DNA of 59,377 bases from UBA9732 sp963599445. GTDB taxonomy: Bacteria > Spirochaetota > Spirochaetia > Sphaerochaetales > Sphaerochaetaceae. Position numbers and translations under genes: made by a program. Each line of letters begins with the position of its first letter. Positions within the stretch are counted from its first letter, which is position 1. A model generated the notes under the pieces. It saw only the letters and a program-made list of their open reading frames with translations, ran no database searches and had not been told where the DNA came from. Positions 17,541 through 24,561 of this stretch are shown here, piece after piece. Location: contig CAVBWZ010000015.1 of the NCBI GenBank assembly GCA_963599445.1, forward strand, positions 1 through 59,377, read 5' to 3'.

Positions 17541-18998
17541 ATGCTTTGTCTGACGCTCAACGGCCGAACAATGGCCCAGAACAGAACCATACTCAATGAA
17601 AACGCAAAATATGTACAGGTTCTGGAACTGCGTCTGGACGCATTGGACATACTTGACCAGTCGCAGCTGGACGAGGCCACCGCATTCCCATCCACCATCG
17701 ACAAGCCCGTCATACTCACGTTCCGCCGGAAGGGCGATGGCGGACTTGTAGACGTCACCGAGCGCAAACGCCTAGCCGTGCTTGCCAGGGTCTTCCAAGG
17801 GGACTTTTCGTACATAGACATGGAGGCCGATGTCAGAAAGCCTTCCCTTGAGGCCGATGCCAGAAGCCGTGGCATTAAGGTGATCCGCTCAATGCATTTC
17901 ATGGACGACTTTCCAGACAACCTGGCGCTCAAGGCCACAAGGATAGCTTCCAAAGGGGACATCCCAAAGATAGCGGTGAAAATAGGCGGAATGAAGGACC
18001 TTATAAAACTATTCAAGCTATCAGGTCAACTGTCTCATATAGAAGAGAAGATTCTCATTGGAATGGGGGAATACGGTCTACCTTCAAGAATCCTCTACAA
18101 GAAGCTGAATTCCTGCATGACGTTCTGTGCTGCAGAAGACCCCTCAGGAGTGGGTCTACCCTCTCCAAAGACAATGGCTGAGCTCTACAGAGCAAATGAA
18201 GTCAATGCTGCTACAAGAGTGTATGGCGTTGTTGGAAGGCCTGTTGGACACAGCATATCACCCGTCATACACAACCAAGGCTTCCAAGAACTTGGGTACA
18301 ACGCAGTCTATGTCCCCTTCAATGTAGACGATGTGAGGTCCTTCTTTGCGTTCGCGGACATGATTGGAATAAGGGGCTTTTCTGTGACAGTCCCACACAA
18401 AATGGCTGTCATCCCTTATCTTGCAAGAATCCCACGAGAGGTCAAACAACTTGGAGCCTGCAACACGGTGGTAAGGGAGCATGGAAGCTGGAACGGAAGC
18501 AACACGGACTACTATGGATTCCTATCCCTTGTCCCGGAACCTCTTGCCAGCGGACGAATACAGTCCGCCATAGTAATAGGAGCAGGCGGTGCAGCCAGAG
18601 CCATCGTATGGGCGCTTAGGAGCAAATGTGTCTCCGTGACAATCCTCAACAGAACGGTCGAAAATGCACGAAGGCTTGCATTGGAGACCGGCTCATCATT
18701 TGGCTCCCTTGATGATGCAGGCTCCTACTGTGGGGAAGCACAGCTCATAGTACAGGCATCATCCGCAGGAATGGATGAGCCCTCTGTAGATGCAGCGCCT
18801 TCGCTGGAATTCGACGGTGACGAAATCGTCTGCGACATGGTCTACCGCCCACAGGAGACGGCATTCTTGAAAAGAGCTACGAATGCAGGATGCAAGGTCA
18901 TCCACGGCCTTGACATGCTGCTCGCCCAAGGGAAGCTTCAGTTCAAGGCCTTCACAGGCTTCGACTATCCTTTGGATGACCTCCATCTTGGAAATTGA
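17541..18998 (+). CDS. aroDE: 3-dehydroquinate dehydratase / shikimate dehydrogenase fusion
   Basis: Bifunctional enzyme covering steps three and four of the shikimate pathway. The N-terminal ~220 residues are a type I dehydroquinase: ELRLDAL at 30, catalytic His in RSMHFMDD and the Schiff-base Lys in PKIAVKIGG. The remainder is AroE: the shikimate site GHSISPVIHN, SVTVPHKMAV with the catalytic Lys, GACNTVV, GSNTDYYGF, the NADP loop GAGGAARAIV and the closing AQGKLQF. 485 residues, ATG with AAGGAG 6 nt upstream. The fusion is known from chlamydiae, plants and some spirochaetes. A terminator follows at 19015. Confidence 0.95.
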   Translation: MLCLTLNGRTMAQNRTILNENAKYVQVLELRLDALDILDQSQLDEATAFPSTIDKPVILTFRRKGDGGLVDVTERKRLAVLARVFQGDFSYIDMEADVRKPSLEADARSRGIKVIRSMHFMDDFPDNLALKATRIASKGDIPKIAVKIGGMKDLIKLFKLSGQLSHIEEKILIGMGEYGLPSRILYKKLNSCMTFCAAEDPSGVGLPSPKTMAELYRANEVNAATRVYGVVGRPVGHSISPVIHNQGFQELGYNAVYVPFNVDDVRSFFAFADMIGIRGFSVTVPHKMAVIPYLARIPREVKQLGACNTVVREHGSWNGSNTDYYGFLSLVPEPLASGRIQSAIVIGAGGAARAIVWALRSKCVSVTILNRTVENARRLALETGSSFGSLDDAGSYCGEAQLIVQASSAGMDEPSVDAAPSLEFDGDEIVCDMVYRPQETAFLKRATNAGCKVIHGLDMLLAQGKLQFKAFTGFDYPLDDLHLGN

Positions 18999-19014
18999 AA
19001 ATGTTGTTGAAACG

Positions 19015-19047
19015 AAAAGGGCTGCAGCACAAGCCACAGCCCTTTTT
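19015..19047. terminator. Bidirectional terminator between aroDE and the lipoprotein gene
   Basis: 10-bp perfect stem AAAAGGGCTG / CAGCCCTTTT with a 12-nt loop, ending in T5 on the plus strand and starting with A4, so it can serve both converging genes. Confidence 0.88.
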
Positions 19048-19063
19048 GAAGTCAGAACTTGAT

Positions 19064-20452
19064 TTAGTCGATTGACTTCATTGTAAAGGTTTCATCAGTT
19101 GTAGTCTTCCAGACAAGAGCTTCAATCTCCTTTGGATTTCCGTTTCTGTCAAGAATCCTTGTGCCTGAAACTTCAACATACTGATTTGAACCAGAACTAA
19201 GAGCTGCCGTGTAGAGAGACTTTGTTCCTTCTGATATTGTGTTCCCATCATCGTAGAGAGTGAAGAAACTCTTGTTGCTGTGCTGTCCAATATTAATGGC
19301 CATATGCTTTTCTTCATCCTTTTTAACGGACACTCCATCAACATCTTTATAATCGGCCGAGTTCTCGTATGAAATGTCGAAATAATTGTCAAGAATCTTG
19401 ATTTCCGGAGTATAAGGAATCTCATTACCAGTAGACCATAGGCCAATCCTCTCGAACTTCACAGGCCTTGAACCATATACTTTGTTGTTTACGAAGTTAA
19501 GAGACTGCAATGTAACAGACATTTCAATTCCTGCGTCACTCCAATCTCCAGCACCGGCTCTCCACCAAATAGGATTGGAGTTGTTGGCATAAATGGAATT
19601 TGTGTAGTCTTTGAACGTACATCCTTCAAACGTAACATTATAGGCAGGTGCGGTTCCAACGATTATTCCATTGAAAGTGCAATTCTTGAACGTTATTGAA
19701 TTTAGGAAGCTCCATGGAGATGTATACATCTGTACGTCAAAACTAAAAACACCTTCAAATGTAACACCATCGAAAACAATGTCTGAATTACTTGGAACGA
19801 GCATATATACGGAGGTGTCTTTAAGTCCATCGATGGATTCATATCCCGTTGATGAGCTTGTAATCGTACCACCTTCGAACACATACTTGTAGGACCCCTT
19901 CTCCTCGGGAGTTCTCCCATACTTGTTCAATGGATTATCATCAATGGCTCTACCAATCCACAGACCTTTTCCAGTATATCCAGAGCTGTTTTCACTATAA
20001 GCGATATCTCCAAACGTCTCGTCACCAAGCTTAACCTTTACAACAACATTCTTCGAATTCTCAAGAGTAACCTTGGAATTGAACTCGACAAGAGATGGAT
20101 AGAAGTAGTTCTCACACATGCTGCACTTGTAGTCCTCGCCAAGGTTATGGTTAATCTTCCCGATTGTTTCAGTGTAGGTTGCATCACAAACAGTACATGT
20201 GAAGGTTTTGACACCTTCTTTCCCACAGGTGGCTTTCGTCGTGGTCTCACCACCATCCCACTTGTGTCCCAAAGCAGCAATGGTCTCTGTCTTAGTTGCA
20301 CCACAGCCTGTGCAGGTGTATGTCATTTCACCATTCTCTGTACATGACGGCTCAAGAGTCACCTTGCCTTCATCCCAGACGCATTCGTGCTCTGCACAGC
20401 TGACCAGAGCCAACACAAGTGCCAGAGCGACAATCAAAACGTTCTTTCTCAT
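19064..20452 (-). CDS. Surface lipoprotein, Cys-pair repeats plus right-handed beta-helix
   Basis: 462 residues. A signal peptide ends in the lipobox LVSC (Cys at about 19), so it is expected in the outer envelope. Residues ~25-110 contain three CxxC-bearing units on the pattern CTENGEMTYTCTGCGATKTE, a module common in proteins of gut bacteria. From ~120 to ~400 short beta-rich repeats with stacked Asn/Phe (VTFEGCTFKD, LNFVNNKVYG, IKILDNYFDI) suggest a pectate-lyase-like beta-helix. The ligand or substrate is unknown and no lyase catalytic set is visible. ATG 20452 follows AGGGG by 6 nt. Its promoter spacer is a G9 tract, so expression is probably phase-variable. Confidence 0.75.
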   Translation of the reverse strand: MRKNVLIVALALVLALVSCAEHECVWDEGKVTLEPSCTENGEMTYTCTGCGATKTETIAALGHKWDGGETTTKATCGKEGVKTFTCTVCDATYTETIGKINHNLGEDYKCSMCENYFYPSLVEFNSKVTLENSKNVVVKVKLGDETFGDIAYSENSSGYTGKGLWIGRAIDDNPLNKYGRTPEEKGSYKYVFEGGTITSSSTGYESIDGLKDTSVYMLVPSNSDIVFDGVTFEGVFSFDVQMYTSPWSFLNSITFKNCTFNGIIVGTAPAYNVTFEGCTFKDYTNSIYANNSNPIWWRAGAGDWSDAGIEMSVTLQSLNFVNNKVYGSRPVKFERIGLWSTGNEIPYTPEIKILDNYFDISYENSADYKDVDGVSVKKDEEKHMAINIGQHSNKSFFTLYDDGNTISEGTKSLYTAALSSGSNQYVEVSGTRILDRNGNPKEIEALVWKTTTDETFTMKSID

Positions 20453-20504
20453 TATCTACCCCTTTGACAGCGGGGTATGATTTTTCTCCCCAACTGACTG
20501 CGTC

Positions 20505-20532
20505 AGTCTACCCCCCCCCAGCATATTGTCAA
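20505..20532 (-). promoter_or_regulatory. Promoter with G9 tract inside the -35/-10 spacer
   Basis: On the minus strand a perfect TTGACA (20532-20527) is followed by a 16-bp spacer made of ATATGCT plus nine G, then TAGACT (20510-20505). One extra G would give the optimal 17-bp spacer. The start codon of the lipoprotein is about 55 bp downstream. A small hairpin (CTGAC/GTCAG, ~20495-20508) overlaps the transcript start. Confidence 0.75.
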
Positions 20533-20551
20533 CCTTTTCACCTTTAAAAAC

Positions 20552-20581
20552 TTGACAGTCGATATTTCTTTTTGCGATACT
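20552..20581 (+). promoter_or_regulatory. Promoter of the antisense (antitoxin) RNA
   Basis: Perfect TTGACA at 20552-20557 and GATACT at 20576-20581 with an 18-bp spacer, firing rightwards into the 3' end of the convergent small toxin gene. Confidence 0.65.
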
Positions 20582-20587
20582 TCAAGT

Positions 20588-20680
20588 GTAAAGAGGCACC
20601 GCCAGTGGACGGAAACAACCTCCTTACATTGCTTGCGAAAACCGCTCAGCATAGTTAGAGAGTCGCTGGGCGGTTATTTT
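20588..20680 (+). ncRNA. Putative antisense antitoxin RNA, type I toxin-antitoxin
   Basis: Predicted from the promoter at 20552-20581 to the shared terminator: about 90 nt. Its 3' portion is complementary to the toxin mRNA's last codon, stop and 3' region, the tail-to-tail arrangement of TxpA/RatA and BsrG/SR4 in Bacillus. It has no open frame with a ribosome site. The transcript itself is inferred and ends are approximate. Confidence 0.55.
20637..20680. terminator. Bidirectional terminator shared by toxin mRNA and antisense RNA
   Basis: Stem ACCGCTCAGC (20641-20650) with GCTGGGCGGT (20665-20674), nine of ten pairs, 14-nt loop. It is followed by TATTTT on the plus strand and by TTTTCGC on the minus strand. 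It overlaps the toxin stop codon. Confidence 0.75.
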
Positions 20681-20751
20681 CTACTTCCATAAGCCATTAT
20701 CAGCAGGCTGAGGACTGTAAAGACAATCATCAGCAATTCGAAATCGCTCAT
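20674..20751 (-). CDS. 25-residue holin-like type I toxin peptide
   Basis: Reads MSDFELLMIVFTVLSLLIMA then YGSRK and stop: a short polar start, one hydrophobic helix and a basic tail. This is the pattern of the Fst/TxpA/BsrG 'holin-like' toxin peptides that depolarise the membrane. An exceptionally strong ribosome site (AAGGAGGTG, 6 nt before ATG) and a good promoter (20864-20892) support translation despite the length. The 5' leader holds a perfect 9-bp hairpin that could control access to the ribosome site. A convergent antisense RNA overlaps its 3' end. The family is best known in Firmicutes, so its presence in a spirochaete would be notable. Confidence 0.75.
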   Translation of the reverse strand: MSDFELLMIVFTVLSLLIMAYGSRK

Positions 20752-20782
20752 AGGCAGCACCTCCTTCTTCATCTTCCGAAGA

Positions 20783-20805
20783 ATCGGGAGGCAACCCCTC
20801 CCGAT
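20783..20805 (-). promoter_or_regulatory. Hairpin in the toxin mRNA leader
   Basis: Perfect 9-bp stem ATCGGGAGG / CCTCCCGAT with a 5-nt loop, about 20 nt upstream of the ribosome site; a likely stabilising or translation-control structure. Confidence 0.6.
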
Positions 20806-20863
20806 ATCCAGCTACGAATACGAGAGGTCGAACCGTCCACCGTTTCACGGCAGTGCCAAATAC

Positions 20864-20892
20864 ATTATCACACATGACTTGTAACTTATCAA
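20864..20892 (-). promoter_or_regulatory. Promoter of the toxin gene
   Basis: Minus strand TTGATA (20892-20887), 17 bp, GATAAT (20869-20864), with TGT before the -10 box resembling an extended -10. It predicts a leader of about 105 nt. Confidence 0.72.
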
Positions 20893-20928
20893 GAGTTTAG
20901 CCTTGATTTTGGTTTTCCTTGGCCTCGA

Positions 20929-21072
20929 CACATGCCACAAGTGCCACAACCTCTACACTTGCTACAACTGCAACAGGTGTCACAGATTCGCTACAGATTC
21001 ACCAACCCACCACGCTCACATTACTCACCATGCTTACCAACCCACCACAATCACCAAGCTCACCAGTGCTAC
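20929..21072. repeat. 9-nt period array (CANNTGCCA / CNANNCTCA family), 16 units
   Basis: Sixteen 9-mers in one register, such as CACATGCCA, CAAGTGCCA, CACTTGCTA, CAGGTGTCA, then CCACGCTCA, CATTACTCA, CCATGCTTA, CAAGCTCAC. The second half mirrors the array at 7504-7611 on the other strand. It lies in the 793-bp gap between the toxin and rpsB, where no gene is seen. Confidence 0.8.
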
Positions 21073-21119
21073 AAAACGCTGACAATTTCCAAGCGAAAGT
21101 CCCAAAACAGTCCGTTTTG

Positions 21120-21164
21120 GTGCGTACAGTGCGTACAGTGCGTGTAGTCCGTGATGTGCGTGAA
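21120..21164. repeat. 9-nt period array (GTGCGTACA family), 5 units
   Basis: GTGCGTACA twice, then GTGCGTGTA, GTCCGTGAT and GTGCGTGAA, directly abutting. Further degenerate units seem to follow up to about 21190. Confidence 0.82.
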
Positions 21165-21200
21165 GCTGTTGCTGATGTACGTGCAGTTCAACGAATCGTA

Positions 21201-21300
21201 ATGCGTCCTGATACGCCGTAGTCCGCCGTCATGCGCCTTGATACGCCCTAATACGCCATACTCCGCCCCACAACGCCCATCAGCGTCCTACTCCGCCCTT
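21201..21300. repeat. 10-nt period array (NNNCGCCNNN family), 10 units
   Basis: Exactly ten decamers with CG[C/T]C at positions 4-7: ATGCGTCCTG, ATACGCCGTA, GTCCGCCGTC, ATGCGCCTTG, ATACGCCCTA, ATACGCCATA, CTCCGCCCCA, CAACGCCCAT, CAGCGTCCTA, CTCCGCCCTT. No indel breaks the register. Related arrays are at 32921-33000 and, inverted, at 38881-38910. Confidence 0.88.
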
Positions 21301-21473
21301 CAAGGTCAAACAAATCCATACACGTCACACCAGCACTTTGCCAGTACATTCGCTACAGCACATTGCAAACCACTTGCCTATTTTGCGCATTTCTGACAGA
21401 ATGAAGGCACTGTGTATGCGTCGTTGGCGCAAAGCAGAATATCCGCCTGGAAAGGTTCCGGCACGGGAGTGCA

Positions 21474-21487
21474 CAAGGACATCGGTC
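21474..21487 (-). other. Copy of the recurring 14-mer word, rpsB leader
   Basis: Exact GACCGATGTCCTTG on the minus strand, 58 bp before the rpsB ATG. The rest of 21301-21544 is the rpsB leader; I see no convincing -35/-10 pair or known ribosomal-protein leader fold in it. Confidence 0.6.
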
Positions 21488-21544
21488 TAGGTGAGAAATA
21501 GTTGAAGGGGGCGGTTTAGGCCGTCACGAATAGGAGTCATTCAA

Positions 21545-22357
21545 ATGGCAGTAGTAACAATGAAGAGTCTGCTTGAGGCAGGCGTTCATTTTGGTCATCA
21601 GACAAAGAGATGGAATCCAAAGATGGCCAGTTTCATTTTCTCAGAGAGAAATGGAATCCACATCATAGACCTTCAGAAGACGACAGCATGCATCGTTGAG
21701 GCATACGAGGCCGTCCGCGCACAGGTCAAGCAGAACAAGACAGTTCTTTTCGTAGGAACGAAGAAGCAGGCACAGCAGGCCATCGAGACAGAGGCAAAGC
21801 GCTGTGGAATGCCTTATGTCAACAACCGTTGGCTCGGCGGTATGCTCACCAACTTCGCAACAATCAAGAAGTCAATCGCAACACTCAAGAAGATTGAGAA
21901 GATGTCCGTTGATGGAACATTCGAGAGCCTTACAAAGAAAGAAGTCGCTCTTCTCACAAAGCAGAAGACGAAGCTCGAGAAGAACCTTGGCGGTATCAAG
22001 GACATGACAGAGCTTCCTGGAATCATCTTCGTGATCGATACAAGGAAGGAAGCCATTGCAGTTGCAGAGGCAAAGCGCCTTGGAATCCCAGTAGTTGCAG
22101 TAGTCGACACGAACTGCGACCCAACCGACATCACATACCCAATCCCAGGAAACGACGACGCAATCAGAGCAATCAGCCTGTTCGTTGAGATCATCGCCAA
22201 TGCAGTCATCGATGCAGACAACGAGGTTGGAATCCAGATCATCGAGTCCCTCCCTGCAAACGAGGAAGAGGCGGCAGCCCTTGAGGCGGAAGGCAACGCA
22301 GTCGTTGACAAGGACGCTCAGGGTTCGGAAGAGAAAGAGACAAAGGACGAGGAGTAA
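21545..22357 (+). CDS. rpsB: Small ribosomal subunit protein uS2
   Basis: Structural protein of the 30S subunit, needed for uS1 binding. It opens MAVVTMKSLLEAGVHFGHQTKRWNPKM, the S2 signature, and shows FVGTKKQAQQAI, NNRWLGGMLTNF near 95 and DTNCDPTDITYPIPGNDDAIRAI near 200. 270 residues, including an acidic ~40-residue tail (Glu/Ala/Asp rich) beyond the core. TAGGAG lies 9 nt before the ATG. tsf follows after 3 bp with its ribosome site inside the rpsB 3' end. Confidence 0.97.
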   Translation: MAVVTMKSLLEAGVHFGHQTKRWNPKMASFIFSERNGIHIIDLQKTTACIVEAYEAVRAQVKQNKTVLFVGTKKQAQQAIETEAKRCGMPYVNNRWLGGMLTNFATIKKSIATLKKIEKMSVDGTFESLTKKEVALLTKQKTKLEKNLGGIKDMTELPGIIFVIDTRKEAIAVAEAKRLGIPVVAVVDTNCDPTDITYPIPGNDDAIRAISLFVEIIANAVIDADNEVGIQIIESLPANEEEAAALEAEGNAVVDKDAQGSEEKETKDEE

Positions 22358-22360
22358 TCT

Positions 22361-23203
22361 ATGGAAATCACAATGGATATGATCAAACAGCTCCGTGAGC
22401 AGACACATGCCGGCATCATGGACTGCAAGAAGGCACTTCAGTCAAGCGACGGCGATTTCGCCAAGGCAGAGGAGTACCTCAAGAAGGTTGGGCTCGCAGC
22501 AGTCGAGAAGCGTGTCGACCGCGCAACCGACAACGGAAGAGTCACATACGTCATCACAGACAAGAAGGCCGTCATGGTCGATGTCTCCTGCGAAACAGAC
22601 TTCGTCGCACGCAACTCCGAGTTCAAGAAGCTTGGTGAAGACATCTGCAACCTTGCCATCGAAAAGGGCTACACACAGCCAACAGAGGACATGGAAGACC
22701 TTGTCAAGAAGCTCATTGCAACCATCAACGAGAACATGAAGATCAAGAAGATGGTCGTCCTTGACATCCCTGCAAACAACTACGTCATGGGCTACAGCCA
22801 TGCAGACGGCAACATTGGTGTCCTCGTGCAGTTCAAGGCCTCCGACAGCGCAATCTTCAAGAACGAAGATTTCCAGACCCTTGCATTCAACACTGCAATG
22901 CATGTCTGTGCAGCAGCTCCAATGTACCTCAACGACTCCTGCGTTCCAAAGGACTATGAGGACGAGCAGCTTGACATCTTCAAGGCTCAGGTCTCCAAGA
23001 TGGACAAGCCGGAGAAGGTTCTTGAGGGAATCGTCAGAGGCAAGCTTGCAAAGCACTATGCAGAGATCTGCCTCATGGATCAGATCTTCCAGATCAGCAA
23101 CGACGACGGTCTTTCCGTCAAGCAGCTCTACGCCAAGTTCAACAAGGAGCACGGCTCAGACGTTGAAATCGTTGGTTACGAGCGCTTCCTCGCAGGTGCT
23201 TGA
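22361..23203 (+). CDS. tsf: Elongation factor Ts
   Basis: Nucleotide exchange factor that regenerates EF-Tu-GTP. 280 residues, opening with the UBA-like N domain (MDMIKQLREQTHAGIMDCKKAL) and the EF-Tu-contact motif CETDFVARN near 85. It ends with a terminator at 23219, so rpsB-tsf can be transcribed apart from frr onwards. pyrH, commonly between tsf and frr elsewhere, is absent, as in Treponema. Confidence 0.96.
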   Translation: MEITMDMIKQLREQTHAGIMDCKKALQSSDGDFAKAEEYLKKVGLAAVEKRVDRATDNGRVTYVITDKKAVMVDVSCETDFVARNSEFKKLGEDICNLAIEKGYTQPTEDMEDLVKKLIATINENMKIKKMVVLDIPANNYVMGYSHADGNIGVLVQFKASDSAIFKNEDFQTLAFNTAMHVCAAAPMYLNDSCVPKDYEDEQLDIFKAQVSKMDKPEKVLEGIVRGKLAKHYAEICLMDQIFQISNDDGLSVKQLYAKFNKEHGSDVEIVGYERFLAGA

Positions 23204-23218
23204 TTACGACATCAAATC

Positions 23219-23256
23219 AAAGGCCGTTCCAATCAAAGGGGCGGCCTTTGTGTTTT
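23219..23256 (+). terminator. Terminator after tsf
   Basis: Perfect 8-bp stem AAAGGCCG (23219-23226) / CGGCCTTT (23242-23249), followed by TGTGTTTTG. Confidence 0.7.
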
Positions 23257-23332
23257 GGAAAACTCGTTTTGGAAAACTTGGAAAGAAAACTACAAGAGTT
23301 TCGACAGTAAAAACGGACAATAGGAGTTCGAA

Positions 23333-23887
23333 ATGCAGCAGGTACTTTCAAATTGCGAAGACAAGATGGGAAAGAGCGTATCATCCCTCAACGCAGACTA
23401 CCTCTCCCTTAGAACAGGTAGGGCGTCTGCATCAATCTTCGACAAGGTCAAAGTGGACTACTACGGACAGGAGACACCCCTCAATCAGGTGGCTTCCGTA
23501 TCCGTTCCAGAAGCTAGGCTCGTTGTCATACAGCCATGGGACAAGTCCCTTCTCAGCGCCATAGAGAAGGCAATCCAGAAGAGCGACCTTGGACTCAACC
23601 CTTCAAATGATGGAAAGCTTCTTAGAATCAACTTCCCTCCTCTCACTCAGGACAGGAGAAAGGAGCTTGCAAAGCAGGCAAAGAACCTTGCAGAGAACGC
23701 AAGGATTGCGGTTCGCAACGTAAGACGTGATGGCATGGAAGAGATAAAGAAGCTCCAGAAGGCTGGAACGATCTCAGAGGACGAACAGAAGGATGGAGAG
23801 ACAAAACTCCAGAAGATGACCGATTCCCATATCGCCCAGATCAACGACATTGCAGCGGCGAAGGAAAAGGAGATCATGGAGGTCTGA
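23333..23887 (+). CDS. frr: Ribosome recycling factor
   Basis: With EF-G it splits post-termination ribosomes. 184 residues, standard length, with the three-helix/beta layout and signatures LRTGRASASIFDKVKVDYYG, TPLNQVASVSVPEARLVVIQPWD and RKELAKQAKNLAENARIAVRNVRRD. TAGGAG is 6 nt before ATG 23333. Its stop overlaps the uppS start by one base (TGATG), opening the translationally coupled frr-uppS-cdsA-dxr-rseP run. Confidence 0.97.
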   Translation: MQQVLSNCEDKMGKSVSSLNADYLSLRTGRASASIFDKVKVDYYGQETPLNQVASVSVPEARLVVIQPWDKSLLSAIEKAIQKSDLGLNPSNDGKLLRINFPPLTQDRRKELAKQAKNLAENARIAVRNVRRDGMEEIKKLQKAGTISEDEQKDGETKLQKMTDSHIAQINDIAAAKEKEIMEV

Positions 23888-24561
23888 TGCACCTTGGTCT
23901 TATAATGGATGGCAACGGTCGTTGGGCCTCCCAACGGCGGTTGCCACGTGCTGCAGGACACCTAGAGGGCATGAAGGCCTGCAAAAGGGTCATAGTCGCA
24001 GCAAAGAACATGGGGGTGGAATACCTCACGCTCTATGTGTTCTCGACAGAGAACTGGAAAAGGCCTCAGCAGGAGGTCGATTATCTTATGGGTCTTCTTG
24101 CAAAGAAGCTTCCTGGAGAACTTAGGTTCTATCAGGAGAACAACATAAGGATACTTTTCAGAGGTGATATCGCATCGCTTCCAAAAGAGGCTCAGGAGAG
24201 CCTTGAAAAGACCAAGCAGGAGACGAGCGCCATGGATGGCATAACCGTCGTGCTTGCAATAAACTACGGAGGACAGGACGAGATAGCCCGTGCCTGCTCC
24301 CGTTTCATTGAGAAAAATCCGGGAAAACCCATTTCAATACAGAACATACAGGAAAACCTCGACCTCCCGCAGGTCCCCGCTCCAGACCTCATAGCACGCA
24401 GCGCAGGAGAGATGAGACTGAGCAACTTCATGCTTTGGGACAGCGCATACGCGGAGTTCCTTTCAATAGACGACCTTTGGCCGGACTGGGGGGAGGAGCA
24501 GGTCAAACGATGCCTTGATGCACTTTCCAAACGAGTCAGGAAATATGGAGGATTGGTGTAA
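23887..24561 (+). CDS. uppS: Isoprenyl transferase (undecaprenyl diphosphate synthase)
   Basis: Condenses isopentenyl diphosphate onto farnesyl diphosphate in cis to make the C55 carrier lipid for peptidoglycan. Catalytic Asp in IMDGNGRWA at residue 7, then GHLEGMKACKRVI, TLYVFSTENWKRP, and the C-terminal DLIARSAGEMRLSNFMLWDSAYAEF. 224 residues, near the lower end of the family. Coupled to frr upstream (1-nt overlap) and cdsA downstream (TAATG overlap). Confidence 0.95.
   Translation: MHLGLIMDGNGRWASQRRLPRAAGHLEGMKACKRVIVAAKNMGVEYLTLYVFSTENWKRPQQEVDYLMGLLAKKLPGELRFYQENNIRILFRGDIASLPKEAQESLEKTKQETSAMDGITVVLAINYGGQDEIARACSRFIEKNPGKPISIQNIQENLDLPQVPAPDLIARSAGEMRLSNFMLWDSAYAEFLSIDDLWPDWGEEQVKRCLDALSKRVRKYGGLV

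Noticed and set aside
20929..21300. CRISPR array
   Set aside because: Units are 9-10 nt and diverged with no spacers, and no cas genes are present.
20453..21544. tRNA or other stable RNA gene in the largest gap
   Set aside because: No acceptor/T-arm pattern is visible by eye; the hairpins are explained by the toxin locus and the arrays.
23204..23332. A missing or broken pyrH between tsf and frr
   Set aside because: The gap is only 129 bp with a terminator and no pyrH remnant; Treponema also lacks pyrH at this site.
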